Position numbers and translations under genes: made by a program. DNA of 64,000 nt from positions 186,001 through 250,000 of the forward strand of contig CP137318.1 in NCBI GenBank assembly GCA_033182465.1, written 5' to 3'. This document shows positions 1-10,456 of this stretch, in pieces. Position 1 is the first letter of the stretch; each line of letters starts with the position of its first letter. Under the pieces are notes generated by a model. It searched no databases. It worked only from the letters and a program-made list of their open reading frames with translations, and was not told the origin of the DNA. This DNA is from Sanghuangporus weigelae (taxonomy: Eukaryota > Basidiomycota > Agaricomycetes > Hymenochaetales > Hymenochaetaceae).

Positions 1-392
1 GAATGCAACTAAATTGTCCACACTGAATAGATGTTATATATTGCACGAATTGCACAAAGTAGAGTCTACTAATAATAGAACACTGTCCGTTTATTTGAAT
101 TATGTTATCATCATTTGCTTAAGTAAGATCAAGCATGCCATTAGTGCGTAGTGCATTCAACCATTTGCTTGTCTATCGCAAATAAATGCACTTTCCCCTC
201 ACTACTATGGCAGGCAAAAGATTGAGACGGAGGCTCTCTTCATTCTTGCTACGGTGACGACGCACTATGCGACAATCAACCAATGAACTCCTGCAGGTCA
301 TCCGACTGTCGTCTGGATCACCAACACAACTGCTTGCTTGATGATGCCATCCGTTTTACCCCACACTCACTAGTATGAGCGTAGGAGTAACC
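1..392. other. Gene-free stretch
   Basis: No coding exon, RNA gene or clear repeat boundary is visible here. Open frames are short and on both strands without codon bias. It is probably the edge of the repeat-rich block to its right. Confidence 0.5.
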
Positions 393-424
393 GATGGATG
401 GATGGATGGATGGATGGATGGATG
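393..424. repeat. GATG tetranucleotide microsatellite
   Basis: Eight perfect head-to-tail GATG units, followed directly by unrelated sequence. A short frame reads through it as repeated Met-Asp-Gly-Trp, which is only the translation of the repeat. The 425-900 stretch beyond it shows no gene. Confidence 0.95.
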
Positions 425-899
425 AACGGACAGCGGACGTAATTTTTATGTGTGCTGCGTATCATCCATCAGACATGTTTTCTCTGTATTTTATTTATTT
501 TTATTTGCCATTTTACGTGTGCTTGTGTGTGATTAGTTCCGATAATAAATGTAAAAAAGAACGAAATAAATTGATGAAGAATTGTGCGGGTTGTGACAAT
601 ATTGCGCACTCATCGTGCGAGGCAGCGAGCACGCGATGAGGCGTGGTGATGTGACATGCGGCAAATGAGATGCCGCGAAGCGAGCATGCGGCCTGCCACT
701 GGTCATCAGTGATCACGCGAGATCAAGCTAATGTAAGCTTATAAAGGCATTTAGTCATTCATCATGCTTAGTCACACGAGCGATCACCTAAACCTGGACC
801 TAGTAATATCTTTAACCTGCAGGACGCAGTATTAAGCACAGTATACCGAAAATTTCAGAGTGGCATCAGATCAGAGGGGATCAACATCTGAAATCGCTT

Positions 900-2430
900 G
901 TCTTATTTGATTAGCCGGTGTGGGACTGGCAGGTGGGGAGCGTCTGAGAGCTGTACAAGTACCACGGAAGTGTTCGGCGCGGTGTCTGGAGTCGGTTGAG
1001 CCTGAACCTTTGCCTGAGACCTATAGACGGCATCTGGTGTGTCCTGGGGGACTCCCCATTGTCTTGGAGGCTTGCAGCAAGGGCTGGGAGGCAGTTCTTG
1101 GAGTGCCGATGAAACTCCTTGGAACTGTCTGTTAGCAGAGGAGTGTCGCAGTTCTGTTGGGGGCTGTTCTGTAAGATTGAGACAAATGGAATAGCAGAAG
1201 GGTGACTATAGGCCAAAGCTGGGGTGATTCCGAAGGGTTGAGCTAGGTTCCAAAGCGGTTTCGGAGGGGATGAGTGAGTTGAGATTGAAGGCTGCTGAAA
1301 GCATGCAAGGGTGGGGATTTGAGCGGAGAAAAGAAGCCGAGAAGCAAGCGGGAGAAGTCGAGGCGAGGGGGATCGGCGGTGGCAATACGATGGTACGAAC
1401 GATGTCCTCACAGGTAACCCTTCAATGGATTCGAACCCTGGGGAGTAATGACGATGAGACGAAGCTTGGGACGAATATTTCCGAAGCTTAGAACGAAGCT
1501 AGAGTGATCCTACGAGGATCTGATACGATGCGACGGGATGTGATGAAACGTGAGGTGTTGTGCAGCGTAACGATGCGATACGACGTGGAACAGAGCGGGG
1601 GGGGACGAGAGTTGAATAAGGGGACCAGTAAGTTGCGGGTAGAGACTCTAACAGCAATGCGAGTCGAACTGAGCACACTGATCTCGGAACACAACTGCTA
1701 GGCAGGGGTCTCGGGATGAATGAAACAGAACTATCGTATATTTGATAGAGGCAAGAATGGCAAAGTGAGTACAGTGAGAGTTGAGGTGTTTTGACTGTAG
1801 CAAGGAGAGAAGACGAGTAGGACTAGAACTGGGCTTTCCGGTCTAGACTTGACTCCTGTACTGATTTGTGAGCCGGACTGAACTGAACTCCCCTACACAA
1901 ATAGATCGTCTATTTATAACATTGTCCATCCTGAGCCTTCGAAGCATCAGGGACCATAAACAAAGAGAAGTCGGAAGGCATATCTCAAAGGGGAGCATGG
2001 AGAACAAAAGACGAGGTGGACATATCTGGAAAGTGGCAAGCACATAGATCATGGGGCATAAAACAAAATATGAGTGCATATAGAACATAGAGGGGAGAAG
2101 TCGGAGCGCATTGCATTGGATCGAAGCTTGGGAGGCGTCGGGCATCGGTCCCGAGTCTCACAATTCAAATCTTGGGCTTGGGACTGATAAGACGAGTCGG
2201 TTGAGCCTTCCTTTGTGGAGTCGACTGGGTGGCTCCAGTGTCTGATCTGCTATCCTTGAGCGATTTCCAACGTCGTAAGTTTTTCCCCGGCGGTAGTCCA
2301 ATGCGTGAGGCTGTAATAGATTGCTCCGCTTCGAATCATGTCGATCCGCGCCGGATTAAACTGTTACGACGTGGAACATAGCGGAATGTGTGTCACGTGC
2401 GTGATTTCGGACCTAGCGCGTCGTTGCTTC
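900..2430. other. Repeat-derived, no intact gene
   Basis: Frames on both strands are short and mirror one another; the minus-strand frame 911-1411 is Ser/Pro-rich in a way seen in fungal Gag relics but has no diagnostic motif. A short phrase around 1575 (acgacgtggaaca) recurs near 2370, so parts are internally repeated. I recognise no gene. Confidence 0.4.
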
Positions 2431-5400
2431 TTACACCGAAGCAATGCCTTGGTCATCTGGGAGAGGTAGGATAGGTATTTGCACACCAAGAGGGATCATG
2501 TTCACATTCCGAACAAAGTAGTTATTAAGCCGATCCAGAATACAGGCTCCAGGGTGGTGGCGAGTGAGGGGCCTGCCATCAGGTTGCATGAGGCGGCCGC
2601 ACATATCAACTACAGTAATGCCGGAGTTGAGCAGGAAGCTTTGTGTGGGGCATTTCATTGTCCGGTGAGTTGTAAGACCACAAACAGTGCATGTCTGTGA
2701 GAGCGGTGTAGTGTGCCGCACTTGCCTGTACCGGTACATCGGTACAGGCCCCTCAGTACTCTGTACAGTATACCATCGTGTGGCGACCGCTACGCCTCCG
2801 CCGCTCCTTATGACTATCCAATCGCTGCTCCTCGAGTCGCCGCTCGACCGATAGGGCCGCCAACTCCCCTCATTCGAAAGCGGGTTCAGCCTCTCTCGAA
2901 CTGGACACCCTTAGGCAAGCCTCCAGATAGTCAAGAAAAATGAAGTTACTCCAGGCATCAGTTCAAGCAGACTGGCGACATCTGTCGGACCACCGCCGCT
3001 CCACGGTGCTGACATACCATCACGTCTTCAGTTGCCTCTTTCCACGTGCCCGGCGTCACCGCTTTGCGTCTCTAGGCGGCCTCCCCAACCCATCTTGGCA
3101 TCATAGATGAGGTACCCGGATCCTCCAGACTTTCCAAACCGAATGTGCTTGGCCAGCTGCGTCTTCCGATATGCGGGTGCTTGGGACATTGCGGCAGATG
3201 TATCCGCTACAGCGGCGGAAGTATATCGAACCGTACAGCCGATCGAATGTTTGTCGGCTTCCGTCAACTGGTTACCCGACGTCGGCTGGAGGTTTTACAA
3301 GCTCCAAGGTACCACGTTTGCCACTTTGCGTGCTGAGTCCGGTGTCAGACGCGGCGGCCACTAGCGTATTCCCCACTTTAGTATTATTGCCTCCCCTGAT
3401 GTTTCATATTCATATGGTGCGACCACTTAGCGATCCGAACGCGCCCGATGATATGATGTGCCGCGCCAATCGCCGTCAACCCGATCGGCGCGTGCCCGTG
3501 TCTTGGCAGCTTCACGGCACACCCCGATCTTCGGGCCCACACTGATCGCACACCTGTGACACGCCGTTACCATTGCCGCCTCTGTTATGCTCTTCACCAG
3601 TATTCCCCAGTATATAAAGACCTCATGTATGTAGTGTCCTAAAGCAGTAGAGAATATATCCAAGTGCACTCCTCTCTTCTCTGTTAGTTGCTTTGCCCCC
3701 TATTGCCTCCGCCGAGGATCACGCGCCGACTCAAGACTCTGCTCCCGTTTAGGTAATATTAGGGGCACATGCTCCCCCGCCACTGCACAGGTGATCAGCG
3801 GGGTTACCCCGAGTCTTGAGAGTCAGTAACGCCATCACCCTCTTGACAATCGGTGACACCGTCACTCTCCTGGTGGTCACCAACGCCGTCGCAATCCATA
3901 GATGCCATCGCTCTATTACTTATCCATGATGCCGAGATCATACACTCGATCGCCAACCAACCTCTTGTTGCGGAGATCGACGACGACACTGATCTCTTAG
4001 TGATTGTCGGTGCATCCGTCCCATGCGCTATCAGTGGCGCCCCTCCATACATCGACCGTGTTCCAGCCCTTTACGATTGAGCTCTCCCCCACGACTGAAC
4101 GTCCATTCCAATCGGCAGCAGTGCTTCCAGGTCAAACCGTTTGCCGCGGCATCGAGCTGTCTAGGAGGCCCAGCCGTGAGTTGCACCCTTTCTTACCTCT
4201 CCGATCTTTGACATCGCCGACGCCTCCCTGTGGTTGAATGCAGCCGCCTTCGCCGCTGCTTAAGACGGTCTGATAGTCTACAGCGGCGGGGCTTGGGAAC
4301 CTTCAGGGGGATGCTTGGAAGGCTGCTTGAGGCTCGCCGAAGGCAGCTGGGGAGCAGGGGTGCCAGGGTCTGGCTGCCGAAAAAATCGTTCATGTGTCAC
4401 CGGAATAAGAGAGATGCCAGATGTAGGCCATTGATGTGAGAGGTTGTCTGAAGTGGCGGAGGCTTGCATGCATGCCTGAGGTATGATAGGGATCTCCTGT
4501 AGGCTGGGGACATCCGCCGCAGATTTGGGTTTGGCAGGGGGAGGTGCCAATGTAACAGGAAAGCCAGGGGGTGACGTGTTGGAGGCCAAATAACACTTTT
4601 GCACATCTGGAGAGTGTATGAACTGAGTCTGGCGTGAAATCGGCGGCCGAGTCGAGGGCGACACTAGGGTAGGCTTCTGGACATGCTGGAGTGGTGGCGG
4701 CGAGGTCAGGGCATGAGGGGGCATCAGTATAGGGCTCAGGATCGGCTGGGGGGTCCATATATAAGGCGGCGGAGTATGTATACCATTAACTAGTAATGCC
4801 CTAGGTGTCGGCAGCTGGTACTTGGTGTCAGCGGCGATGGCAAGGGTGTTCTGGACCTGATTGACAGCTGGGAGACTTGCACTGGCATAGTAAGCTTTGA
4901 CTGGGGCCACTTAAGACTCGGTATACAATAAAATCTGTTGTACCTTGAGAATTCGCTGGATTTCATCGGCCACTGCTTCTGTCGGCCAGGGAATGCCAGC
5001 GGCATGATCTGGGTGAGCCAGGCGAAGTGAGAAGTTGAGTTCCCAATGATAGGTGGTGGGGATTCCTTCTACAAACATTCGTTGTTCTTCAAACGTCGAA
5101 ATCATGCCGCTTCGCAATAGGTAGCCAGAAATTCTATGGAAGTCTTGCAGGAATGTGCCAAAGGACTCTAGGGTGAAGCTGGGGAGTGCCTGTGCCGATA
5201 AAACGAGGCGCCGAAGGTCCTGGAAGGTGTAAACCAGTTGGGAATGTGGGTACATCTTGAGTATGGCGTCTCGGAAGGCAGAATAGCTGTCGCCTGCCGC
5301 TTTGGCACAGTGCCTCCAAACTAGTTCTTCTTTCAGCGGCACATAGAAGCGAGCCCAGGTGATAATATGGCCATCGGAGAGGTCAGAATTTTGTCCAAGG

Positions 5401-5690
5401 AGGTAAACGGCATCAAGAAACCTAGGTATGGAGGTGGGAGAGCCAGAAACATTGATTTTGGGGATAGATTTGTCACCAGAGAGTGGCATAGTGAAGCCTG
5501 AGATGGTGGGAGAGGGTCTGGCGAATGGGAGAGCATCAGGATCAGTGAATTGTGGGACTGTCATGGCGCCGCAGGTGTTGGCAGTCTGCCGCAGTTTTGA
5601 AAAAGTTGAAAAATGAGCAAAATTGAGGGTGGGAGGGAGGGGACTTCAAAAACAAACAGCTCCCTCACGTGGGCTCCAAAATGTAGTGGG
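2431..5690 (-). mobile_element. Broken LTR retroelement (fossil), Gag relics on the minus strand
   Basis: Minus-strand relic of an LTR retrotransposon, probably Ty3/gypsy-like. A helical Gag/capsid-like stretch reads from 5564 to 4911, followed by a Pro-rich stretch to 4278. Further along, at 2431-2739, there is a nucleocapsid-type zinc knuckle of the form CX2CX4HX4C. A likely LTR edge (TGTAGTGGG on the plus strand) begins at 5682, and next to it lies a primer-binding-like phrase. I see no reverse transcriptase, integrase or protease, and no matching second LTR. The element is old, clearly broken by several breaks, and incomplete. Confidence 0.6.
3600..3625 (+). promoter_or_regulatory. TATA-like box in repeat DNA
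   Basis: A TATATAAAG phrase near 3610-3618 is the clearest plus-strand core-promoter-like site in the first 6 kb. It is followed by CT-rich sequence but by no recognisable gene, so it may be the promoter of an LTR belonging to another decayed element. This is inference from one motif. Confidence 0.25.
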
Positions 5691-6253
5691 TGGTGTGTGT
5701 CTCTGAAGGTGCTACCAATGTCCATCCTACTAAGGGTGCTGAATATATGAAGAAACCTCCAAAAACGAGATGCCGATGCTATTAGACTCTAAATCCCCAC
5801 TACCCAGCAGATGCCAGGAACTGTCGGAGATGTAATGGATGGGTATAGGGATGCTACAGTATGAAAGGAATGAGCTAATAGGGCCGCCACTCGAAAGGGG
5901 GGATCACAGGAGGCTGCCGACATGGTGGAAACTTGGCCGCAGGATCGGCAGGAGCGTATAAGATGAATATAAGGGATAAAATGGAGCAAGTGAGTGGAGA
6001 AGGTGCCGATGGGTCGTCTGGTACTATGCCTGTATCGCCGAGGGGTCACCGACGTCAAATAGGGAGGTACAGGAATGAGGGGGAGGCTGTACAAATCCAC
6101 CGAAGTAGCGTAAATGCAATAGATGAAAGGAAAGGACCGTACAAGATGAATATATGGACTAAGCTAGAATTGAAGGGTGGAAAGGACTGCACAGGGGAGT
6201 CTGATAAGAAGCCTGGGTTGCCAAAGGATCGCCAATGTCAAATAGAGGGGCGC
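5682..6253 (-). repeat. Putative LTR edge of the minus-strand retroelement
   Basis: It starts with TG at 5682, immediately beyond the Gag relic, where the 5' LTR of a minus-strand element should end in CA. The sequence continues without a gene until it is interrupted at 6254 by the solo LTR. Whether it resumes at 7737 cannot be settled by eye. The element is a fossil. Confidence 0.35.
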
Positions 6254-7736
6254 TGAAGAGTAAGACTAAAGCTTGGAAGCGTACAAAGTCATTATGAACA
6301 GTTCCGCGGTGTTCCGACTGGTTTCGCTGGAGCGAGTGGACTTAGCAAGAACACCATAGTCTAAATGGCACATGCACCGTTCTGTAATCGGCCATCATAT
6401 CAGACACGGTGGAAGAATCACGCGACAATCCTACACGCATCAATCACAAGTCTCCGAATTCTGGATCCGTACTCCTGACAAAGAGATTTGACCCTGCAGC
6501 ATCGTCCACAGTCCCTCTCCCATTCAAAATGTTGCAGATTTGCCCTGTAAGGCTAGCCGAGGTCTTTCCAAGTCCTTTCCCCAAGTTCTGACTCATTTCG
6601 CTCAAAGACACCCAGTTCCAAAGGCTTCACTTATGATCTCACCTTTCTATATGCGTCCCTTTTATTTCTTTATGCTCTTGTTCCGACCATGCTTAGTATT
6701 GTTTCTTTCTGCTTTATGTGTCCCTTAACCATTCATATGCACCCCTCTTCTTTGTAGATAGTGATATACGTTCCTCTTTTTCTTATGAATTATGTTCTCT
6801 GACCAATGGGAGGCTCAGCATTGGACATTTAGTATAAATATAGCACAACTCTTGTAGTGGGGGGACAGCTTAGTTGGAGCAGAGCAGTTCTCACATCATC
6901 TCGAGTCCCCCAGCTTCGAGTTCTACTTGTTCGTAGTGGACTCTCTTGTCTCTAAAGTCTAATATACAATATTTCGTGTTCGGTACAGTCAATTGGTGAT
7001 CTCTCTTCGCAGCAGAGCCGTTCGTACATTCATACAGTTCGCCGTGTTTGTGTAAAGGACTCCTCTTGTCTCTATCAACCGTATTGAAACCTCCTCGCGT
7101 GTTCCGATCTGTTTTGCTGGTTTCGCTCATAACCCCATTACCTAGCGTGCCACATGCTTTCGGTCTCGCAAGACCTTCTCTTCTCCACTGTCGTCAGAAA
7201 AGGACACCATATCATCCCTTTCTATCACCGTACAGTCCCTCCATCCCTCGTATCATGTTTCGGTCACCCAGTAATCATCCTCCGTTCATTGTATCGCGTT
7301 TTGAATTGTTACGCTGCATTCCGACACTTTAGACTATGAGTGAGATTGGCTGCCATCGCTTCTCAGTGTGTTTGCACGGTCGATTAGTCACGTTCGAGTT
7401 GGTGGTTCAACTAGCGTAGCATTAGTTATATTAGCTCTTGTGCCTTGTGTTAGTCGGCTTTAGTCCAGAGCTTGCAGTTGAGCCGGAGAGTCGATTTAGC
7501 CTTCACACCGCCACCATCAATCTCAGGAGAAGTCCATCCTCGGAACCATTCCTTGAGCGCTTCCCACACGTTCCTCAGCCCTCATACAACCCTTCCCTCG
7601 TATATTCCCTTATCCCTTCATTTCCACTTGCCTTTGGTCTAGGTGTAACTCTCTGCTGACTACTCAAAGGTATTCTAAGGCAGCCCCTCGAACTTTATAT
7701 TCCCTGTCCGGTATCAGAACGCCCACAGGAGTTTCA
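6254..7736. mobile_element. Solo LTR, copy A (1,483 bp)
   Basis: The sequence begins TGAAGAG and ends TTTCA, so it has TG..CA ends inside a short TGAA/TTCA inversion. The 4-bp direct repeat GCGC flanks it (6250-6253 and 7737-7740). A TATAAATA box lies near 6833. A second copy at 20974-22475 is collinear over its whole length with scattered point and small length differences. The TG..CA ends, promoter-like box, target duplication and absence of coding capacity fit a solo LTR left by recombination between the two LTRs of a retrotransposon, family undetermined. It inserted into an older LTR-like sequence. Confidence 0.7.
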
Positions 7737-9060
7737 GCGCCAACAAGGTACAAGAGGGGTGGAGGAAGCTCAGGGTTAAATCCCAAGCTTCTACACACTC
7801 GCTGAATGTCAGAGCGGCCGAGGCGTATCAGAGGCGGCAAAGGCAAGTAGAATGGTGAGTCAAGCAAGAGGAGATGTCAAAGATGGTATATAGTCAAGGG
7901 GGAGGCTCAGTACATGAGGGGAGACTCAGAGTGAGGGATATCTTGAACTCCAGCGCTCGGTCTGGTACATGCTCTCTCAAATGATCGTCTTTTCTATGAT
8001 CTAAGCTCTATATATACTCTACTGCTGTCACCGACATGTCCTACTGTCTGACAACATCTCCTGAGTCATCTGGGTTGCCAAGGGCCACTGCCGGAGCACC
8101 CAGGTGAAATCTGAGAGCGGCAACGTGAGGGGGGTGTCCAATGGCATGGAATATCGAGTATCTGCAATAATACAGGCACCAGCGGAGTTGGGCTTGGCGG
8201 CGCAAGTTGGCAGCTTGGCACGCCGATGTACCACATGCCTACCTTCCATACATGGTCTAATGGGGGCCGCCGCATTGGGGGGAAGTCGGGAAACGTCGGA
8301 GCCGATGATCGGAGGCTAATATCACGTATATGAGACAAGGGGTGCATCAGTTAATGTCCCTGAGGTGTCCGATGTGTCGGTGGCACTCAATACAGAGTGT
8401 GGGCGATCCCTAGTGACTAATATGAGTGGCCGGAGCGGCAGTGCTGCGGGGGACTGCTGGATCGGCGCCAGATACGTCATAATGAGGCATGTAAGCATAT
8501 ATGACAATATATAGCTCCCTAGGCAATGGGGGACTGCTTGGTAAGCTGTAGGAGGTGTCGGCAAAGGTACCTGAGGATGTCTGAGTGTGCGCTGCATCGA
8601 TCGGCGCCATGGGGGGCCAACTCAGAGGCATCTAGAGTCGCTGCAAGGCTGTATGTATGGTAAATCGTAAGATCGGCAGCCCATAGTCACTCAGGGATGT
8701 GTCCTATAGCGCCTGGTGCTGGGTAGGAGTCGTCGGCAGACCTGTCTGAGTGTAGAAGAGACATCGGCGGATTGATCTGGGCCTTAGGAGGGCGCCGCAG
8801 TACAGCACATGTGCTGGAATTGGTGAAAACATGCTCAAATGGAGTATGCCCTCACACTCTGAGGTGTAGGCAGCACTGGGATATGGTATCTGCAGTGGGA
8901 GGGAGTCATAGTATAAGTGTACTGGCACAGGAGGGGCCAGTGCGCTACAACGGGATTAACATGTGATAAGATTGCAGATTGGAGGAAGCATGGAAGAAGC
9001 TTCTCGAAGCATCAGGGTGGTAGGACTCAAACAAGCCTTCCTATTATGGTAGAAATATTG
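7737..9060. other. Gene-free repeat remnant
   Basis: No gene is recognised. The sequence has many CGCC/GCCGATG phrases like those at 5800-6250, which suggests that it is the continuation of the element split by solo LTR copy A. Short frames occur on both strands with no motif. Confidence 0.35.
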
Positions 9061-9380
9061 TGTGCTAACACCAGAGGAAATTCTGGGTGTTGACACCAGA
9101 ACAGAATGTTGGTGTCAGATGAAACATATTGTCTTGACCAATAGCGAGGCTGTAGTCGGTAGTTATAGTGTAGTTAAGTAAGCTAGACAGAAGTCTATTT
9201 AGAGTGCCAGCTGAGTGAGGCATTGTCCCTCAGCAAAATTATTTTGTATCTTCAATCGAAACTGTACCCCTTTGATTGAAACCTCTACTCTACTGTTAAG
9301 TCAAGCTTGAGCCTATAGCTTGCTTCTTGATAGTATATCTCTAACCTTTGCTCTAAATCTCCAATTGCTATTGTCAGAAG
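9061..9380. repeat. LTR-like fragment with nested palindromes
   Basis: It opens with overlapping inverted repeats: AACACCAGA..TCTGGGTGTT at 9067-9091 and TGACACCA..TGGTGTCA at 9090-9117. Then comes promoter-like, gene-free sequence. A TGTTGG start near 9108 is the type of end seen on Copia LTRs, but no partner LTR, target duplication or internal domain is visible. Confidence 0.3.
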
Positions 9381-9449
9381 GAGGAAGTAGGGACTTGTTC
9401 CGGTATGCTCGGACTGGCCACCTCATCCGAAAATACTGGTCCTAACACA

Positions 9450-9770
9450 TTGTGCCCGCTCATCGTATATATTATCATTGACATTGATATACAGAATGAT
9501 ATTTCAAATAAAAGACACTTTGATATTGAAAATATCATTGAAGAAATATCTACCTCAATGATATTCTTTGCTATTAAAGAAAATATCAATTTGGATTTCT
9601 ATATCCATATCGATCACGATGATATAAAAAATATCATCATCAAAGAAATGCGGCATGATATTGAATATATAAACTAGGTTTAGATGCATGTGGATATTTT
9701 TTATATCCTGAATGGAGATATTTATACTTATATAATGAATATTAATTTGAATTTCCGCTCATTTATCATC
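9450..9770. repeat. AT-rich block dense in GATAT/ATATC
   Basis: About 300 bp in which GATAT and ATATC recur more than a dozen times in both orientations, so that short hairpins can form throughout. The composition differs sharply from both flanks. The open frames here (9374-9589 minus, 9405-9677 plus) are Ile/Asn-rich by-products of composition, not genes. Confidence 0.6.
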
Positions 9771-9804
9771 ACCTAAAAAATACTAAATTGCCCGTAGTGT
9801 TTTT

Positions 9805-10202
9805 CACAGCGGGCAAATACCGGTTTCGGCAGTGCTGCGATAACGGTCGAAAGTAGAAACGAAATTAATAATTGCGTCAATGATTGCGGCAGGGTCGTGA
9901 CTTATTAATGCAACGTGCCTGACGGCTTTGTTGAGACAATAAATTGCGTAATCAATTGCAAAAGGGGTTTCGACCCATCTGAGATTACAAATAGCAACAT
10001 GTTTGCAACCGAAAGGGAAATTTGAAGTTGCGTCACGGTGGCAACTTATTATGTCACTCGTGATTTCCCTCTTTGTGAGATTTTAAATGTCACACCTGGC
10101 GCGATTTGTAATTTCGCTACCGGTTGCACTCGGGTGGGCGATCAGTGGTCGCTCAGCGGGCCGTTCCGCGGGCGATCACCGCATTCAGTGGGCGATCCGC
10201 GG
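9805..10202 (+). repeat. Left 398-bp terminal inverted repeat
   Basis: Near-perfect inverse of 29325-29722. It starts CACAGCGGGCAAATACC. Its inner third is rich in GGGCGAT motifs (near 10136, 10169 and 10190, and beyond the shared part near 10217), the layout of subterminal transposase-binding repeats. Just outside the left end, TTGCCCG..GTG mirrors the start, as though another end of the same family abuts it across TTTTT. The 74-codon frame inside is shared with the other copy and is not a gene. Confidence 0.85.
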
Positions 10203-10456
10203 AAAGAAGACTTGAGCGGGCGACAAATGGCCGGTGAACGGTTTGAGAGTAGATGGAGATAGTCTGACAACTCATCAATTATTTCATGAAGCTTATTGAA
10301 TTATAATTCGCAGCATCATAACTAATACATCCCAACATTTTACACAGTATGCAATGCAGAAGATACACAGAATCCCCACCCACAATTCATTCGCTGACTG
10401 GTACGCTATATAGCTATGACTTCTGAATTGTCAGATATTATCGATACGCACTGATG

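Noticed and set aside
393-424. Tandem units considered as a CRISPR-like array
   Set aside because: Pure 4-bp microsatellite without spacers, in a eukaryotic genome.
911-1411. Long minus-strand open frame of 166 codons
   Set aside because: Ser/Pro-rich by composition, no motif, overlapped by open plus-strand frames, inside repeat debris.
1415-1445. tRNA-like T-arm on the minus strand (GGTTCGAATCC)
   Set aside because: The T-loop matches but its stem pairs poorly, and no acceptor stem, D-arm or anticodon arm could be placed around it.
10038-10262. Open frame MATYYVTRDF.., repeated at 29292-29489
   Set aside because: It lies within the 398-bp inverted repeat, so the identity is that of the repeat. 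The C-termini diverge where the repeat ends.
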